64,000 nucleotides of DNA, taken from Thaumarchaeota archaeon SCGC AAA007-O23. Its GTDB lineage: Archaea; Thermoproteota; Nitrososphaeria; Nitrososphaerales; Nitrosopumilaceae. Positions 50,097 through 59,017 of this stretch are shown piece by piece. The notes beneath the pieces were generated by a model. That model worked only from the letters and a program-made list of their open reading frames with translations. It had not been told where the DNA came from and searched no databases. Location: NCBI GenBank assembly GCA_000402075.1, contig ARWO01000001.1, positions 46,651-110,650 of the forward strand, given 5' to 3'. Made by a program: the position numbers and the translations under genes. Numbering within the stretch: position 1 is the first letter of the stretch; each line of letters opens with the position of its first letter.

Positions 50097-52199
50097 ATGT
50101 CTGAATCAGTATTTCTTTCTCCAAAATCTATTGCGATAGTGGGTGCATCTGACAAGCAAGGTAGTGTTGGGCGTGCAATTACATCTAATATTATGAATGG
50201 TTACAAAGGAACAGTCTATCCGATTAGTCCAACAAGAGAAACGGTTTTTGATCAAAAAGCATACAAGAGTGTTCTGGATGTTCCCGATTCAATTGATCTC
50301 GCGGTTGTGATCACAAAGAACACGATAGTTCCTGTAGTTCTGGAGGAGTGTGGAAAAAAGAAAATCAAAGGCGCTATTGTAATCACCGCGGGATTCAAGG
50401 AAGTAGATGAGGAAGGAAAAAAACTGGAACAAAAACTGAAGGATATTGCCACCAAGTACGGTGTAAAAGTCATTGGTCCTAACTGTCTTGGTGTAATGAA
50501 TTTGGAACCAAAAACTATGATGAACTCAACTTTTCTAAAAATAACTCCCAAGTCTGGTCAAATTGCTTTAGTATCACAAAGCGGTGCAATTTGTGCTGCA
50601 CTTGTAGAAGACGCGAGCGCGCAGGGAATTGGATTTTCTGCTGTTGTTAGTATGGGAAACAAGGCTGACATGACAGAGATTGATATATTGAAAATACTAG
50701 CAGACCACGAACAAACAAAGGTAATTGTGATGTATCTAGAAGACATGGGCGATGGTCAAGAGTTTCTTAAAGTCTGTAAGCAAATTACAAAGTACAACAA
50801 AATTAAAAAACCAGTTCTAGTCTTAAAGTCAGGCAGAAGCCCTGAGGGTGCCAAGGCAGCGATGTCACATACGGGTGCACTGATGGGTTCGGATGAAATC
50901 TATGACGCTGTACTCAAACAGTCAGGTGCCATTAGAGTTGACACCATGGAAGAACTTTTTGACTACGCAACTGCATTTTCAAAACAGCCTCTTCCTACAG
51001 AAGGTGAACTTGTAATTGTTTCAAATGCTGGTGGTCCGGCAATTATTTCAACTGATTCATGTTCTAAACTTGGAATCAAAATGGCAAAGATTGAAGAGAT
51101 TAGACCAAAAATAGATGCGGTTATTCCACCTTGGGGTAGTTCCAGAAACCCAGTTGACATAGTGGGTGATGCAGATTTTAACAGATTTGAAAATGTTTTG
51201 AACGAAGTTCTTGCGCACAAGAATGTTGGTTCTGTAATCTCAATGTGTACACCTTCTGCAACATTAGATTATGACAAGCTTGCAGAAGTAATTGTAAAAA
51301 TGTCAAAAAAATACAAGAAAACAATGCTTGCAAGTTTAATGGGTTTAGATGAAGGGATAACAAATAGAGAAATTCTTGCAAATGGTGATGTTCCATATTA
51401 TACATACGCAGAGGGATCTATTCGTACACTCAAGGCAATGCTTCGATTTGTTGAATGGATAAAAACCCCAGAAGGAAACATAACAAAATTTGAAGCTGAC
51501 CGAGAAAAAGTCAAGAAAATATTTGATAAAGTGAAACAAGAGGGAAGAACCAATCTTCTTGAAGAGGAGGGTCTTGAAATTTTGAATACATATGGATTTC
51601 CACTTCCAAAAAATATTCTTGCAAAGACGGAGGATGAGGCTGTCGAAGCCGCAAACAAGATTGGATATTCTGTTGTCATGAAGATTGCTTCGCCCCAAAT
51701 AGTTCACAAATCAGATGCCGGCGGTGTTAAAATTAACCTGACAAATGATGAGGAAGTTCGCAGTGCCTTCAAAGAAATTGTTGAAAATGCCAAAAAATAT
51801 GACAGCAACGCCGAAATCAAAGGAGTCTTGATTGTTGAGATGGTCAAGGGTGGCAAAGAGATGATCATAGGCTCCAAGCTTGAGCCTGGATTTGGGCCAG
51901 TTCTTATGCTCGGCATGGGCGGAATTTACGTTGAAATCCTGAAAGACGTCACGTTCAGACTTGCACCTGTGACTGACCAAGAAGCGAACGATATGATTTC
52001 GTCAATCAAGACAAAGAAGCTGTTGGAAGGAGTAAGGGGCGAAAAGCCTTCTGATGTAGAAAAACTTTCTGAATGTATTCAACGGCTATCACAGCTTGTC
52101 ACTGATTTCAAAGAAATTAAAGAACTTGACATGAATCCTGTGTTGGTTATGGAAAAAGGTGAAGGCTGTAAAATACTAGATGTGAGAATTGGTATCTAA
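50097..52199 (+). CDS. ADP-forming acyl-CoA synthetase, probable 4-hydroxybutyrate-CoA ligase
   Basis: This 700-residue protein fuses the alpha and beta parts of an NDP-forming acyl-CoA synthetase. The CoA-binding domain (FLSPKSIAIVGASDKQGSVG) comes first, then the ligase domains with VIGPNCLGVMN, LVSQSGAICAALVEDA and AAMSHTGALMGSDEIYDAV (phosphohistidine), followed by an ATP-grasp domain (KIASPQIVHKSDAGGVKINL, LIVEMVKGGKEMIIGSK, GPVLMLGMGGIYVEI). The ADP-forming type saves ATP relative to AMP-forming ligases. Its place directly before 4-hydroxybutyryl-CoA dehydratase argues for 4-hydroxybutyrate as substrate; a close paralogue would act on 3-hydroxypropionate. Confidence 0.9.
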   Translation: MSESVFLSPKSIAIVGASDKQGSVGRAITSNIMNGYKGTVYPISPTRETVFDQKAYKSVLDVPDSIDLAVVITKNTIVPVVLEECGKKKIKGAIVITAGFKEVDEEGKKLEQKLKDIATKYGVKVIGPNCLGVMNLEPKTMMNSTFLKITPKSGQIALVSQSGAICAALVEDASAQGIGFSAVVSMGNKADMTEIDILKILADHEQTKVIVMYLEDMGDGQEFLKVCKQITKYNKIKKPVLVLKSGRSPEGAKAAMSHTGALMGSDEIYDAVLKQSGAIRVDTMEELFDYATAFSKQPLPTEGELVIVSNAGGPAIISTDSCSKLGIKMAKIEEIRPKIDAVIPPWGSSRNPVDIVGDADFNRFENVLNEVLAHKNVGSVISMCTPSATLDYDKLAEVIVKMSKKYKKTMLASLMGLDEGITNREILANGDVPYYTYAEGSIRTLKAMLRFVEWIKTPEGNITKFEADREKVKKIFDKVKQEGRTNLLEEEGLEILNTYGFPLPKNILAKTEDEAVEAANKIGYSVVMKIASPQIVHKSDAGGVKINLTNDEEVRSAFKEIVENAKKYDSNAEIKGVLIVEMVKGGKEMIIGSKLEPGFGPVLMLGMGGIYVEILKDVTFRLAPVTDQEANDMISSIKTKKLLEGVRGEKPSDVEKLSECIQRLSQLVTDFKEIKELDMNPVLVMEKGEGCKILDVRIGI

Positions 52200-52235
52200 A
52201 TTAGGTAAAGCTATGACCAAAATCTTTTTAGAATA

Positions 52236-52244
52236 TTTATAATA
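52236..52244 (+). promoter_or_regulatory. Possible TATA box of the 4-hydroxybutyryl-CoA dehydratase gene
   Basis: TTTATAATA centred about 23 bp before the ATG, slightly closer than usual. It suggests that the dehydratase can be expressed apart from the synthetase. Confidence 0.3.
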
Positions 52245-52262
52245 GAATTGAGTAGTTAGGGT

Positions 52263-53789
52263 ATGCAAAAAACAGTAAGACCTATCAGAACTGGTGAGGA
52301 ATATATCGAGAGTCTGAAGGGTCGTAATCTCAAAGTTTACTTGTTTGGTGAACTCGTCAAGGAACCTGTTGACCATCCAATAATTCGTCCTTCAATTAAC
52401 GCGGTTGCAAAAACTTATGATCTTGCTGTTGAAGAAGAAGATCTTGCATCAACAAAATCATCTATTACAGGAGAACGGGTAAACCGCTTCTTGCATATCG
52501 CAGAAAGTGCACAGGATGTAGTTTTACAAAACAAGATGCAACGAAAGCTAGGTCAACTTACTGGTACTTGCTTCCAAAGATGTGTCGGTATGGATGCACT
52601 AAACTCACTTCACTCTACTACATTTGAGATGGATGAAAAACACGGAACAAAATATCATAAAAGGTTGTTAGAATTTATCAAGATGGTTCAACATGAAAAC
52701 CTGGTAATTGGTGGAGCCATGACGGATGTCAAGGGTGACAGAAGCAAGGGACCAGCTGAACAAGAAGATCCTGACCTGTTTCTTCGTATCGTAGATAGAG
52801 ATGACAAGGGTGTTTACATTTCTGGTGCAAAGGCTCACCAGACTGGCTGTATTAACTCTCATTGGATGATTGTTATGCCAGCCATAAGATTAACTGAAGC
52901 CGATAAAGATTATGCAGTTGTTGGCTCCATTCCAGTAGATGCACCGGGAATAACTTACATCTATGGCAGACAGTCGTGTGATACAAGAAGTATGGAACCA
53001 GGTGATATGGATCAAGGCAACTCTCAATTCTCTGGTCAAGAAGCAATGGTGATCTTTGATAGAGCTTTCATTCCAAACGAATTGATCTTCATGGATGGTG
53101 AGTACGAATTTGCATCTATGTTAATTGAGAGGTTTACATGTTATCACAGACGAAGCTATGTCTGTAAGACTGGTGTAGGTGATGTTCTTATTGGTGCTGC
53201 GGCTTCTATAGCAGACTATAATGGTATACCTAATGTTTCTCACATCAAAGATAAACTAGTTGAGATGACACATCTAAACGAATCAATCTATGGTACTGGT
53301 ATTGCATCATCATATCAATCTCAAAAAATGAAGTCTGGAGTTTGGCAAAACGACGAGATGTTAGCGAACGTGTGCAAACACAATGTTACACGCTTCCCTT
53401 ATCAAATAGGCAGATTTGCACAGGACATTGCTGGCGGACTGATGGTTACACTACCATCGGAGGCAGAATTTAGAAGTCCAGAAACAGGACCGCTACTCAG
53501 AAAATACCTGAAGGCAAAAAAGGGCGTTGACGTTGAAAACAAGATGAGAATTTTACGTTTGATTGAAAACATGACCATGGGTAGAAACGCTGTAGGTTAT
53601 CTTACAGAATCAATGCATGGAGCTGGCTCACCACAAGCCCAAAGAATTCAGATTGCACGTCAAATGCAATTAGGTTACAAGAAAAAACTTGCAAAAAATC
53701 TAGCCAAAGTCCAAGAGCAAGGCGAAGAAACCCTAGAAAACGCTGATTACTTCAAACGAGTTTTCAAATTAGACAATTCTAAAGAATAA
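52263..53789 (+). CDS. abfD: 4-hydroxybutyryl-CoA dehydratase / vinylacetyl-CoA isomerase
   Basis: This 508-residue FAD and [4Fe-4S] enzyme converts 4-hydroxybutyryl-CoA to crotonyl-CoA, the signature step of the 4-hydroxybutyrate half of the carbon-fixation cycle. Cluster ligands appear as GTCFQRCVGMDALN (two Cys spaced by three) and YHRRSYVCKTGVGDVLIGAA (His and Cys). The flavin domain has PDLFLRIVDRDDKGVYISGAKAHQTGCINSHWMI, and the C-terminal helix bundle has NMTMGRNAVGYLTESMHGAGSPQAQR. Length matches the family. It follows the synthetase by 63 bp. Confidence 0.96.
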   Translation: MQKTVRPIRTGEEYIESLKGRNLKVYLFGELVKEPVDHPIIRPSINAVAKTYDLAVEEEDLASTKSSITGERVNRFLHIAESAQDVVLQNKMQRKLGQLTGTCFQRCVGMDALNSLHSTTFEMDEKHGTKYHKRLLEFIKMVQHENLVIGGAMTDVKGDRSKGPAEQEDPDLFLRIVDRDDKGVYISGAKAHQTGCINSHWMIVMPAIRLTEADKDYAVVGSIPVDAPGITYIYGRQSCDTRSMEPGDMDQGNSQFSGQEAMVIFDRAFIPNELIFMDGEYEFASMLIERFTCYHRRSYVCKTGVGDVLIGAAASIADYNGIPNVSHIKDKLVEMTHLNESIYGTGIASSYQSQKMKSGVWQNDEMLANVCKHNVTRFPYQIGRFAQDIAGGLMVTLPSEAEFRSPETGPLLRKYLKAKKGVDVENKMRILRLIENMTMGRNAVGYLTESMHGAGSPQAQRIQIARQMQLGYKKKLAKNLAKVQEQGEETLENADYFKRVFKLDNSKE

Positions 53790-53793
53790 TCTA

Positions 53794-54519
53794 TTACTTT
53801 TTTTCTTCAGATTCTTTTTCTCTGTCAAGAAAAAATTCTGGTATGCCTTCTGATTTAGTATTTTCTTCAGGTTTTTCGGCAGATTTTTTTTCTTGTGTGG
53901 TAAAATCTTTGGAGGCATTTTTGTAGTTATCTAACCACGATAAATCTCCATCAATTTTCTCATTAGGTTGAGATTTGTCATAATTTTTAATTTCTGACTC
54001 TGCTTTTACTTGCTCGTAATTCTTTCCTGCTTTGTTTTTTGCAATTTGTCTAATTATCATTATTCCAATAATTACAGCAATGATAATGTAGTTAATCGGT
54101 GGTTGCAAAATTTTTGTGATGTATCCTACCTGTGGTATTACATGAATTACTGTTCCCTTATACTCTTCTTCGGTTATTGGATAGTCTGTTCCGACCATAG
54201 AATTTTGGTTATTGTCGCCTTTTGTTCTTAATGTTAATGGATCGTCATCAACAATTGCAACCACTCTATGGACAATCACCTTATCGTGATCTTTTGGTCT
54301 GTCAAATACAATAATATCTCCAATTTTCACGTCTTCAAATAATGCATGTCCAGAAATCACTATAATATCATGCATAGCTAATTCCGGATACATGCTTCCG
54401 CTAGAAACAACATAGAATGGATTTTGTGCGCCAAAATAAGCTGTAAGACCAATCCAAATTACTGTAACACATGTAGCTATGATAATAATGTCTTTTACTA
54501 TACCCTTAATTGAGCTCAT
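53794..54519 (-). CDS. Signal peptidase I (S26B, archaeal/ER type)
   Basis: This 241-residue protein removes signal peptides at the membrane. An N-terminal membrane helix precedes FYVVSSGSMYPELAMHDIIVI, which contains the catalytic Ser (SGSM). DKVIVHRVVAIVDD gives the His that replaces Lys in S26B enzymes, and TKGDNNQNSM supplies the conserved Asp. A second membrane helix (about 150-170) is followed by a charged tail of about 70 residues (EQVKAESEIKNYDKSQ ... REKESEEKK), which is not typical of the family. It ends 4 bp from convergent abfD. Confidence 0.93.
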   Translation of the reverse strand: MSSIKGIVKDIIIIATCVTVIWIGLTAYFGAQNPFYVVSSGSMYPELAMHDIIVISGHALFEDVKIGDIIVFDRPKDHDKVIVHRVVAIVDDDPLTLRTKGDNNQNSMVGTDYPITEEEYKGTVIHVIPQVGYITKILQPPINYIIIAVIIGIMIIRQIAKNKAGKNYEQVKAESEIKNYDKSQPNEKIDGDLSWLDNYKNASKDFTTQEKKSAEKPEENTKSEGIPEFFLDREKESEEKK

Positions 54520-54566
54520 AGTTAAGTCACGTTTTTTCCTTTGTGATGATTAGATAAATCTTGCTT

Positions 54567-55337
54567 CTAAATTTTGGTTCCACAACTCTCACAGAATTTT
54601 GAATCTGGTTTGTTATCAAAATTACAGCTTGGGCATCTCAATCCCTGCTGCGCAGATACACTCATTGTAGCCGAAGAATCTCCAAGTAAAATAATCTCAC
54701 CGACTTTTTTTATTCTATCCCAGTTAATACTCACATCATTGCCCTCATTATCTGAAATAACTAAAATCACCTGATTGTTAGAATCTACACCTACCTGTTT
54801 GGCTATTCCGATTTGTTTGGCATTTTCATCAAAGACTGACATGCCAGAAATTGCATTAAACGTTGCATCTACTGTACTTGTTTCAGGAACAGTTTCCCTA
54901 AAGTCATCAAATGTGTGGTATTGATCATCAGATTCTTGCTTAGCTTCATTCATTACTTCCTGTCCAATCTCTGTTTGCGCCTCAATCGGGTTTGCATTAC
55001 CAACTTCAACTGATTCATTTGGTTTCTGAAATTCTCTATATTCCGCAATGGAAGAACCACATGTAGTGCAAATGTATTGTCCCCTTTCTACAAGAATCAA
55101 ATTTTCAGCTACTTCTTCGTTAGGATTTTCATATTCAATTTTAGGACTGCCTTCATATTCTTTATCGCAAGTATTGCACGTGTATTTTTTCACACTTTCA
55201 ACATCTAACCTTCCAATTGGTGCTAAAAAGAGATCAGGACCGCCCAGATTTCCTTTTCTTTGTTGTTCGTCTGTTACTTGTGCTATTACAAATCCGCCTG
55301 AACCTCTTAACTTTTTAATCCGTAAATCCTCACTCAT
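54567..55337 (-). CDS. Multi-zinc-ribbon protein with PRC-barrel-like domain
   Basis: This 256-residue protein has three zinc-binding regions. CNTCDKEYEG pairs with CTTCGSSIAEY (first ribbon, about residues 55-100), and a final double ribbon CPSCNFDNKPDSKFCESCGTKI closes the protein. Between them is an acidic linker and a beta domain (FNAISGMSVFDENAKQIG, VILVISDNEGNDVSINWDRI, VGEIILLGD) resembling a PRC barrel. The family is not one I can name. Nearby are two other proteins ending in the same type of ribbon, and signal peptidase follows in the same orientation. Confidence 0.75.
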   Translation of the reverse strand: MSEDLRIKKLRGSGGFVIAQVTDEQQRKGNLGGPDLFLAPIGRLDVESVKKYTCNTCDKEYEGSPKIEYENPNEEVAENLILVERGQYICTTCGSSIAEYREFQKPNESVEVGNANPIEAQTEIGQEVMNEAKQESDDQYHTFDDFRETVPETSTVDATFNAISGMSVFDENAKQIGIAKQVGVDSNNQVILVISDNEGNDVSINWDRIKKVGEIILLGDSSATMSVSAQQGLRCPSCNFDNKPDSKFCESCGTKI

Positions 55338-55456
55338 ATCTCCACTTACCTAAAATATCATTTAAGTATGTTTCATTAATTTGTAATTAAGATCCAACGA
55401 AAAGTTACAATTTTTACACCTAACATATTTAGGTGCGATTTCTTGTTAATTTTATT

Positions 55457-55789
55457 ATGGCAATAAGCAAAGTTTCAGATGAAAAAACTTGGGAGATTGA
55501 TGTTGTTAATTCACCTGTACCTGTTTTTGTTGATTTCTGGGCTGAGTGGTGTGGACCATGTAGAATGGTTGGACCAGTTGTAGAGGAACTATCTAGTGAT
55601 TACGACGGTAAGATTAAATTTGTAAAAGTAAACGTTGATGAAGCTAACGCATTGGCATCAAAATACAACGTTTTCAGCATACCTACCTTGATGATATTTA
55701 ACAAGGGAGAAATTGTCGCTCAGCAAGTAGGTGCTGCATCTAAAGAAACCTACAAAAACATGATTGACAAGGCGATAGAAAACCTCTAG
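55457..55789 (+). CDS. trxA: Thioredoxin
   Basis: From the ATG at 55457 (MAISKVSDEKTWEIDVVNS) the protein has 110 residues; a GTG 24 bp upstream would add eight residues unlike the family. The active site is FWAEWCGPCRMVGP with the canonical W-C-G-P-C, and the cis-proline is in FSIPTLMIFNKG. It is the general dithiol reductant, likely serving the peroxiredoxin at 37 kb. It lies between zinc-ribbon genes, whose cysteines could be redox-sensitive. Confidence 0.95.
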   Translation: MAISKVSDEKTWEIDVVNSPVPVFVDFWAEWCGPCRMVGPVVEELSSDYDGKIKFVKVNVDEANALASKYNVFSIPTLMIFNKGEIVAQQVGAASKETYKNMIDKAIENL

Positions 55790-55851
55790 CCTCAAATTAT
55801 TTTCTTGATATAACCTAAAGTAATTATAATTGTAACAAATTATTAAATTTC

Positions 55852-56382
55852 ATGTCTCTAGGAGAAGTTGATACTCTAAACCTCTTGTCAGATAAATTAA
55901 ATAATTTATTTGATGAATCACAGGATTATTATGAATCTTTTCTTGATGCCAACAATTTGTACAAAAAAGGAAAGTTAACGGATAAGCAGTTCTTTCAAAA
56001 ACTAGGTGATTATGTTGTTGCATATTCCGCATTAGAATTTTTATCAATCAAAGTTATTTTTGAATTAAAAAAATCAGTTGACAAAGTGGCAGGAGGCTTG
56101 GCACCAGGAGGAACACAATCTCCTGGTTTAATGCCAGGAATGGGCACGCCAGGAATGATGGCTGGTGGAATGCAGCCAGGACCACGTCCTGGAACTGCAC
56201 AGAATCCTGTTGGTGGTCCAGCCTCTGTAATATCTGCTGGAGATGGTTTTAACAATGTGGCAACATTGCCTACTCCCGATCCATCACTAGTACCTAAACA
56301 ATCTGGTGGAAAATGTTCTTCATGTGGTTCTGATTTGCGACCAAACGCAAAGTTTTGTACTAGTTGTGGAACTAGAACATAG
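55852..56382 (+). CDS. Helical protein with Pro/Gly linker and C-terminal zinc ribbon
   Basis: This 176-residue protein has an N-terminal helical domain (about residues 1-75: LGEVDTLNLLSDKLNNLFDE, AYSALEFLSIKVIFELKKSV). A flexible Gly/Pro/Met-rich linker follows (about 80-140, with repeats of PG and MxGG). It ends in CSSCGSDLRPNAKFCTSCGT, a zinc ribbon almost the same in layout as those of its neighbours. I do not know the function. The layout of sensor helix, linker and ribbon suggests a protein-protein adaptor. It follows thioredoxin by 62 bp. Confidence 0.72.
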   Translation: MSLGEVDTLNLLSDKLNNLFDESQDYYESFLDANNLYKKGKLTDKQFFQKLGDYVVAYSALEFLSIKVIFELKKSVDKVAGGLAPGGTQSPGLMPGMGTPGMMAGGMQPGPRPGTAQNPVGGPASVISAGDGFNNVATLPTPDPSLVPKQSGGKCSSCGSDLRPNAKFCTSCGTRT

Positions 56383-56405
56383 TTTTTGTGGATAGTATTC
56401 TATTA

Positions 56406-56765
56406 TTACTGATCAGCGCCACAATCAGTACAAAATCTAGCAGAAGCAGAAATTTTCTGACCACACTCTGAACAGAATTTAGTTTCAGCATCAGGATTTG
56501 TGTTTGCACTACCATAAAGTCCTGCCTTAAACAGAGCCCCAGATGGTTCAAATTTTTCATCATCAATAACTTGGGCTGGCGCAAAATCCTTTTCCTCAAT
56601 ATACTTCATCAGTCTTGGCATTGTTTCTTCTTTGTTATTTGGGTCAGGAACTATGTCCCCCAACCAAAATGAGAACCGTTTAAGCGTAAGATCGGGGGTT
56701 GAAAATGTAAGTGTGTGACTTGACATATACTGTTCTGCAGCTTCCTTACCGTTGAAGACTTTCAT
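56406..56765 (-). CDS. Small zinc-ribbon protein of unknown function
   Basis: This 119-residue protein starts MKVFNGKEAAEQYMSSHTLT and has an N-terminal domain with a Trp-centred motif (RFSFWLGDIVPDPNN) and an acidic linker. Its C terminus is a zinc ribbon FCSECGQKISASARFCTDCGAD. It converges with the linker-ribbon gene 23 bp away. With the 256-residue protein upstream it makes three ribbon-ended proteins within 2.2 kb. No catalytic residues are evident. Confidence 0.72.
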   Translation of the reverse strand: MKVFNGKEAAEQYMSSHTLTFSTPDLTLKRFSFWLGDIVPDPNNKEETMPRLMKYIEEKDFAPAQVIDDEKFEPSGALFKAGLYGSANTNPDAETKFCSECGQKISASARFCTDCGADQ

Positions 56766-56805
56766 GCGATATAGTTTCCTAGTTTATGTATAATTGTTTT
56801 CTAGG

Positions 56806-56880
56806 TGGTGGACTGGAAGGGAATTGAACCCTTGACAACCGCGTTGCGAACGCGGCATTATACCACTAAATCACCAGCCC
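56806..56880 (-). tRNA. tRNA-Ala (CGC) with encoded CCA
   Basis: Minus-strand cloverleaf with acceptor GGGCTGG/CCAGTCC. It contains the G3-U70 pair that identifies alanine tRNAs, anticodon stem CCGCG/CGCGG, loop TTCGCAA (anticodon CGC), T arm AAGGG TTCAATT CCCTT and discriminator A. CCA is encoded (56806-56808). No intron. Confidence 0.95.
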
Positions 56881-56952
56881 TCAATATTCATAATTAAATC
56901 GGTTTTTATTCATTTGCTCAACTACAAATATCGGATTTTATAATAGAATTAG

Positions 56953-58350
56953 ATGACGTATGATACGGTGATTGTGGGCTCGCATGTAGTTTTGCCTACA
57001 GGAATAATTGATAAAAATCTAGTTTTAGATGATGGTAAAATAATTGGTTTGACAAATGAGATACCATCATCCGATAAAAAAATTAATGCGGATGGACTTG
57101 TTGCTATTCCAGGTGTTATTGACACACATGTACACTATGGAGTTTATTCTCCCATAGAACATGCTGCAACATCTGAATCACATGCAGCTGCAATTGGTGG
57201 AATCACCACTATGATGCGAATGCTTCGACGAGGAGATTCGTATAAGAATTCATTATTGCCACAGTTAAACGCAAGCTCAAAATCACACTACGTTGATTAT
57301 GCAATTCATGCATCAATCTTCAACTTACAACAAGCAGATGAAATGCAGCACTGCGTAGAAAATGGAATTACATCCTTCAAGCTATACATGAATCTAGGGG
57401 GAGAAGTCGGTCATGTTTACATGGATATGGAACCTGGGAAAAATCTATTACAGGAAGAGCGTGTAGAAGTGACTTCTGAAATAGTTGAAAAAGTTGTGAA
57501 AAACGCATCTTCACTTGGCTGTCCTGTTTTGGTTCATGCTGAAGATTATGAAGAATGTGGTTGTGGAATAAAAAAAGCCAAGGAAAAAAATCTAGATGGA
57601 CTTGATGCGTGGTCTGAAAGTAGACCAACCAAATCTGAAATAAAATCAATACAAACTATTTCAAAATTTGCTAGGGACGCTAACTGTGTGCTTTACTTTG
57701 CTCATATAGGTTCACGTCATGCTTTAGAACAAATTGGCGAAGAAAGAAAAAATGGAACAAAAATTTTTGTAGAGACATGTCCTCATTATTTAACACTCTC
57801 CCATGAAAATCAAGAAGGCTATCTTGCTAAAGTAATGCCACCAATTAGAAGTGAAAGTGATGTTTTGTCCGTCTGGAATGCAATTAACCAAAACCATGTA
57901 AATACAATTGGAACAGATCATGTTGCAAATCAGATTAAACTCAAACTAGACGGAAATACAGTTTGGGATGCACTAGCTGGTTTTCCGGGTATCGGAACAT
58001 TGTTACCATTAATGCTAAGTGAAGGTGTAAACAAAAACAAAATTACTATTTCTCAATTAGTAAATCTCACTAGCATGAATGCCGCAAAAATTTTTGGTAT
58101 GTATCCAATAAAGGGTTCACTTGAACTTAATTCCGATGCAGATATCACACTAATTGATCTAAAAAAAGAGCAGAAAGTAACATCGGATCTATTCGGAGGA
58201 TTTTCTGATTATATTGTATATGATGGATGGAAACTGAAAGGCTGGCCGGTGAAAACCATTGTTCGTGGTCAAACCATTGCTGAGGATTTTCAAGTTATAG
58301 GCAAGCCTGGTTATGGCAAACTTGTGTCTAGAAAAACCAATTCTACTTAA
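56953..58350 (+). CDS. Cyclic amidohydrolase (dihydroorotase/dihydropyrimidinase-like)
   Basis: This 465-residue TIM-barrel metal hydrolase has the first metal motif GVIDTHVHYGVYSP, carboxylated-Lys candidate GITSFKLYMNLGG, His in PVLVHAEDYEE and YFAHIGSRHALEQI, ETCPHYLTL, and the catalytic Asp in TIGTDHVANQIKLK. The TDH is followed by V rather than the usual TDHAPH of dihydroorotases, so dihydropyrimidinase or hydantoinase-type specificity is possible. Length fits both groups. It may supply the pyrimidine pathway with PyrE at 23.5 kb. It overlaps rpiA by 8 bp at its 3' end. Confidence 0.82.
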   Translation: MTYDTVIVGSHVVLPTGIIDKNLVLDDGKIIGLTNEIPSSDKKINADGLVAIPGVIDTHVHYGVYSPIEHAATSESHAAAIGGITTMMRMLRRGDSYKNSLLPQLNASSKSHYVDYAIHASIFNLQQADEMQHCVENGITSFKLYMNLGGEVGHVYMDMEPGKNLLQEERVEVTSEIVEKVVKNASSLGCPVLVHAEDYEECGCGIKKAKEKNLDGLDAWSESRPTKSEIKSIQTISKFARDANCVLYFAHIGSRHALEQIGEERKNGTKIFVETCPHYLTLSHENQEGYLAKVMPPIRSESDVLSVWNAINQNHVNTIGTDHVANQIKLKLDGNTVWDALAGFPGIGTLLPLMLSEGVNKNKITISQLVNLTSMNAAKIFGMYPIKGSLELNSDADITLIDLKKEQKVTSDLFGGFSDYIVYDGWKLKGWPVKTIVRGQTIAEDFQVIGKPGYGKLVSRKTNST

Positions 58351-59017
58351 TCACATCAAACTTTCCAGCTGATTGTGCTTTGTAGATCACATCTGGTTTT
58401 CTAGTAAAAATACCAACCTCCAACACTCCAGAAACATTCTTAATTTTTTCTCGCAATAATTTTGGTTTTTTTATCACACCAAAATTACAATCAAGAATGA
58501 TGTTTCCATTTTCTGTAATGAATGGATAGCCCCTATCCAGTGTTCTGAGCTTAGATCTACCACCAATTTTTGAAATGTTATTGGTTACCGTGTTTCTAGC
58601 CAAAGGATGAACTTCTACAGGTACATCTCTATTGAAATTTGTAACAAATTTTGATTCATCTGCCATTATCACAACTTTTTTTGCTGCGTTAATCAGAATA
58701 TTTTCTCTTAGCAATGCACCTCCACCGCCTTTTATCAAATTTTTTCCTTTGTCGATCTGATCAGCTCCGTCAAAAACAATATCTATTTTATCCAAAACAG
58801 TGTCGATAAGATGCAAGTTCCCCTTTTCAGCTTCTAATTTTATTTGCAAAGAAGTTGGAATACATTTTATATTGAATTTCTTTTTTTTGACAAATAATGA
58901 TAATGACTTTACAAATGCAGTTGCAGATCTGCCGCTGCCTAATCCTATAGTTTGATGATTTTTTACTAGCTTTAGCGCGTCGTTCGATAATGCCTTGATG
59001 GCATCATCATATGTCAA
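58343..59017 (-). CDS. rpiA: Ribose-5-phosphate isomerase A
   Basis: This 224-residue enzyme interconverts ribose 5-phosphate and ribulose 5-phosphate. Motifs: TIGLGSGRSATAFV (phosphate loop), IDIVFDGADQIDKGKNLIKGGGGALLRE with the catalytic Asp/Asp/Lys, and MADESKFV. PVEVHPLARNTV is the usual C-terminal substrate region. It completes, with the fused epimerase/transketolase and transaldolase at 12-15 kb, a non-oxidative pentose phosphate route. It directly follows the unknown coiled-coil gene (1 bp apart). Confidence 0.95.
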   Translation of the reverse strand: MTYDDAIKALSNDALKLVKNHQTIGLGSGRSATAFVKSLSLFVKKKKFNIKCIPTSLQIKLEAEKGNLHLIDTVLDKIDIVFDGADQIDKGKNLIKGGGGALLRENILINAAKKVVIMADESKFVTNFNRDVPVEVHPLARNTVTNNISKIGGRSKLRTLDRGYPFITENGNIILDCNFGVIKKPKLLREKIKNVSGVLEVGIFTRKPDVIYKAQSAGKFDVIK

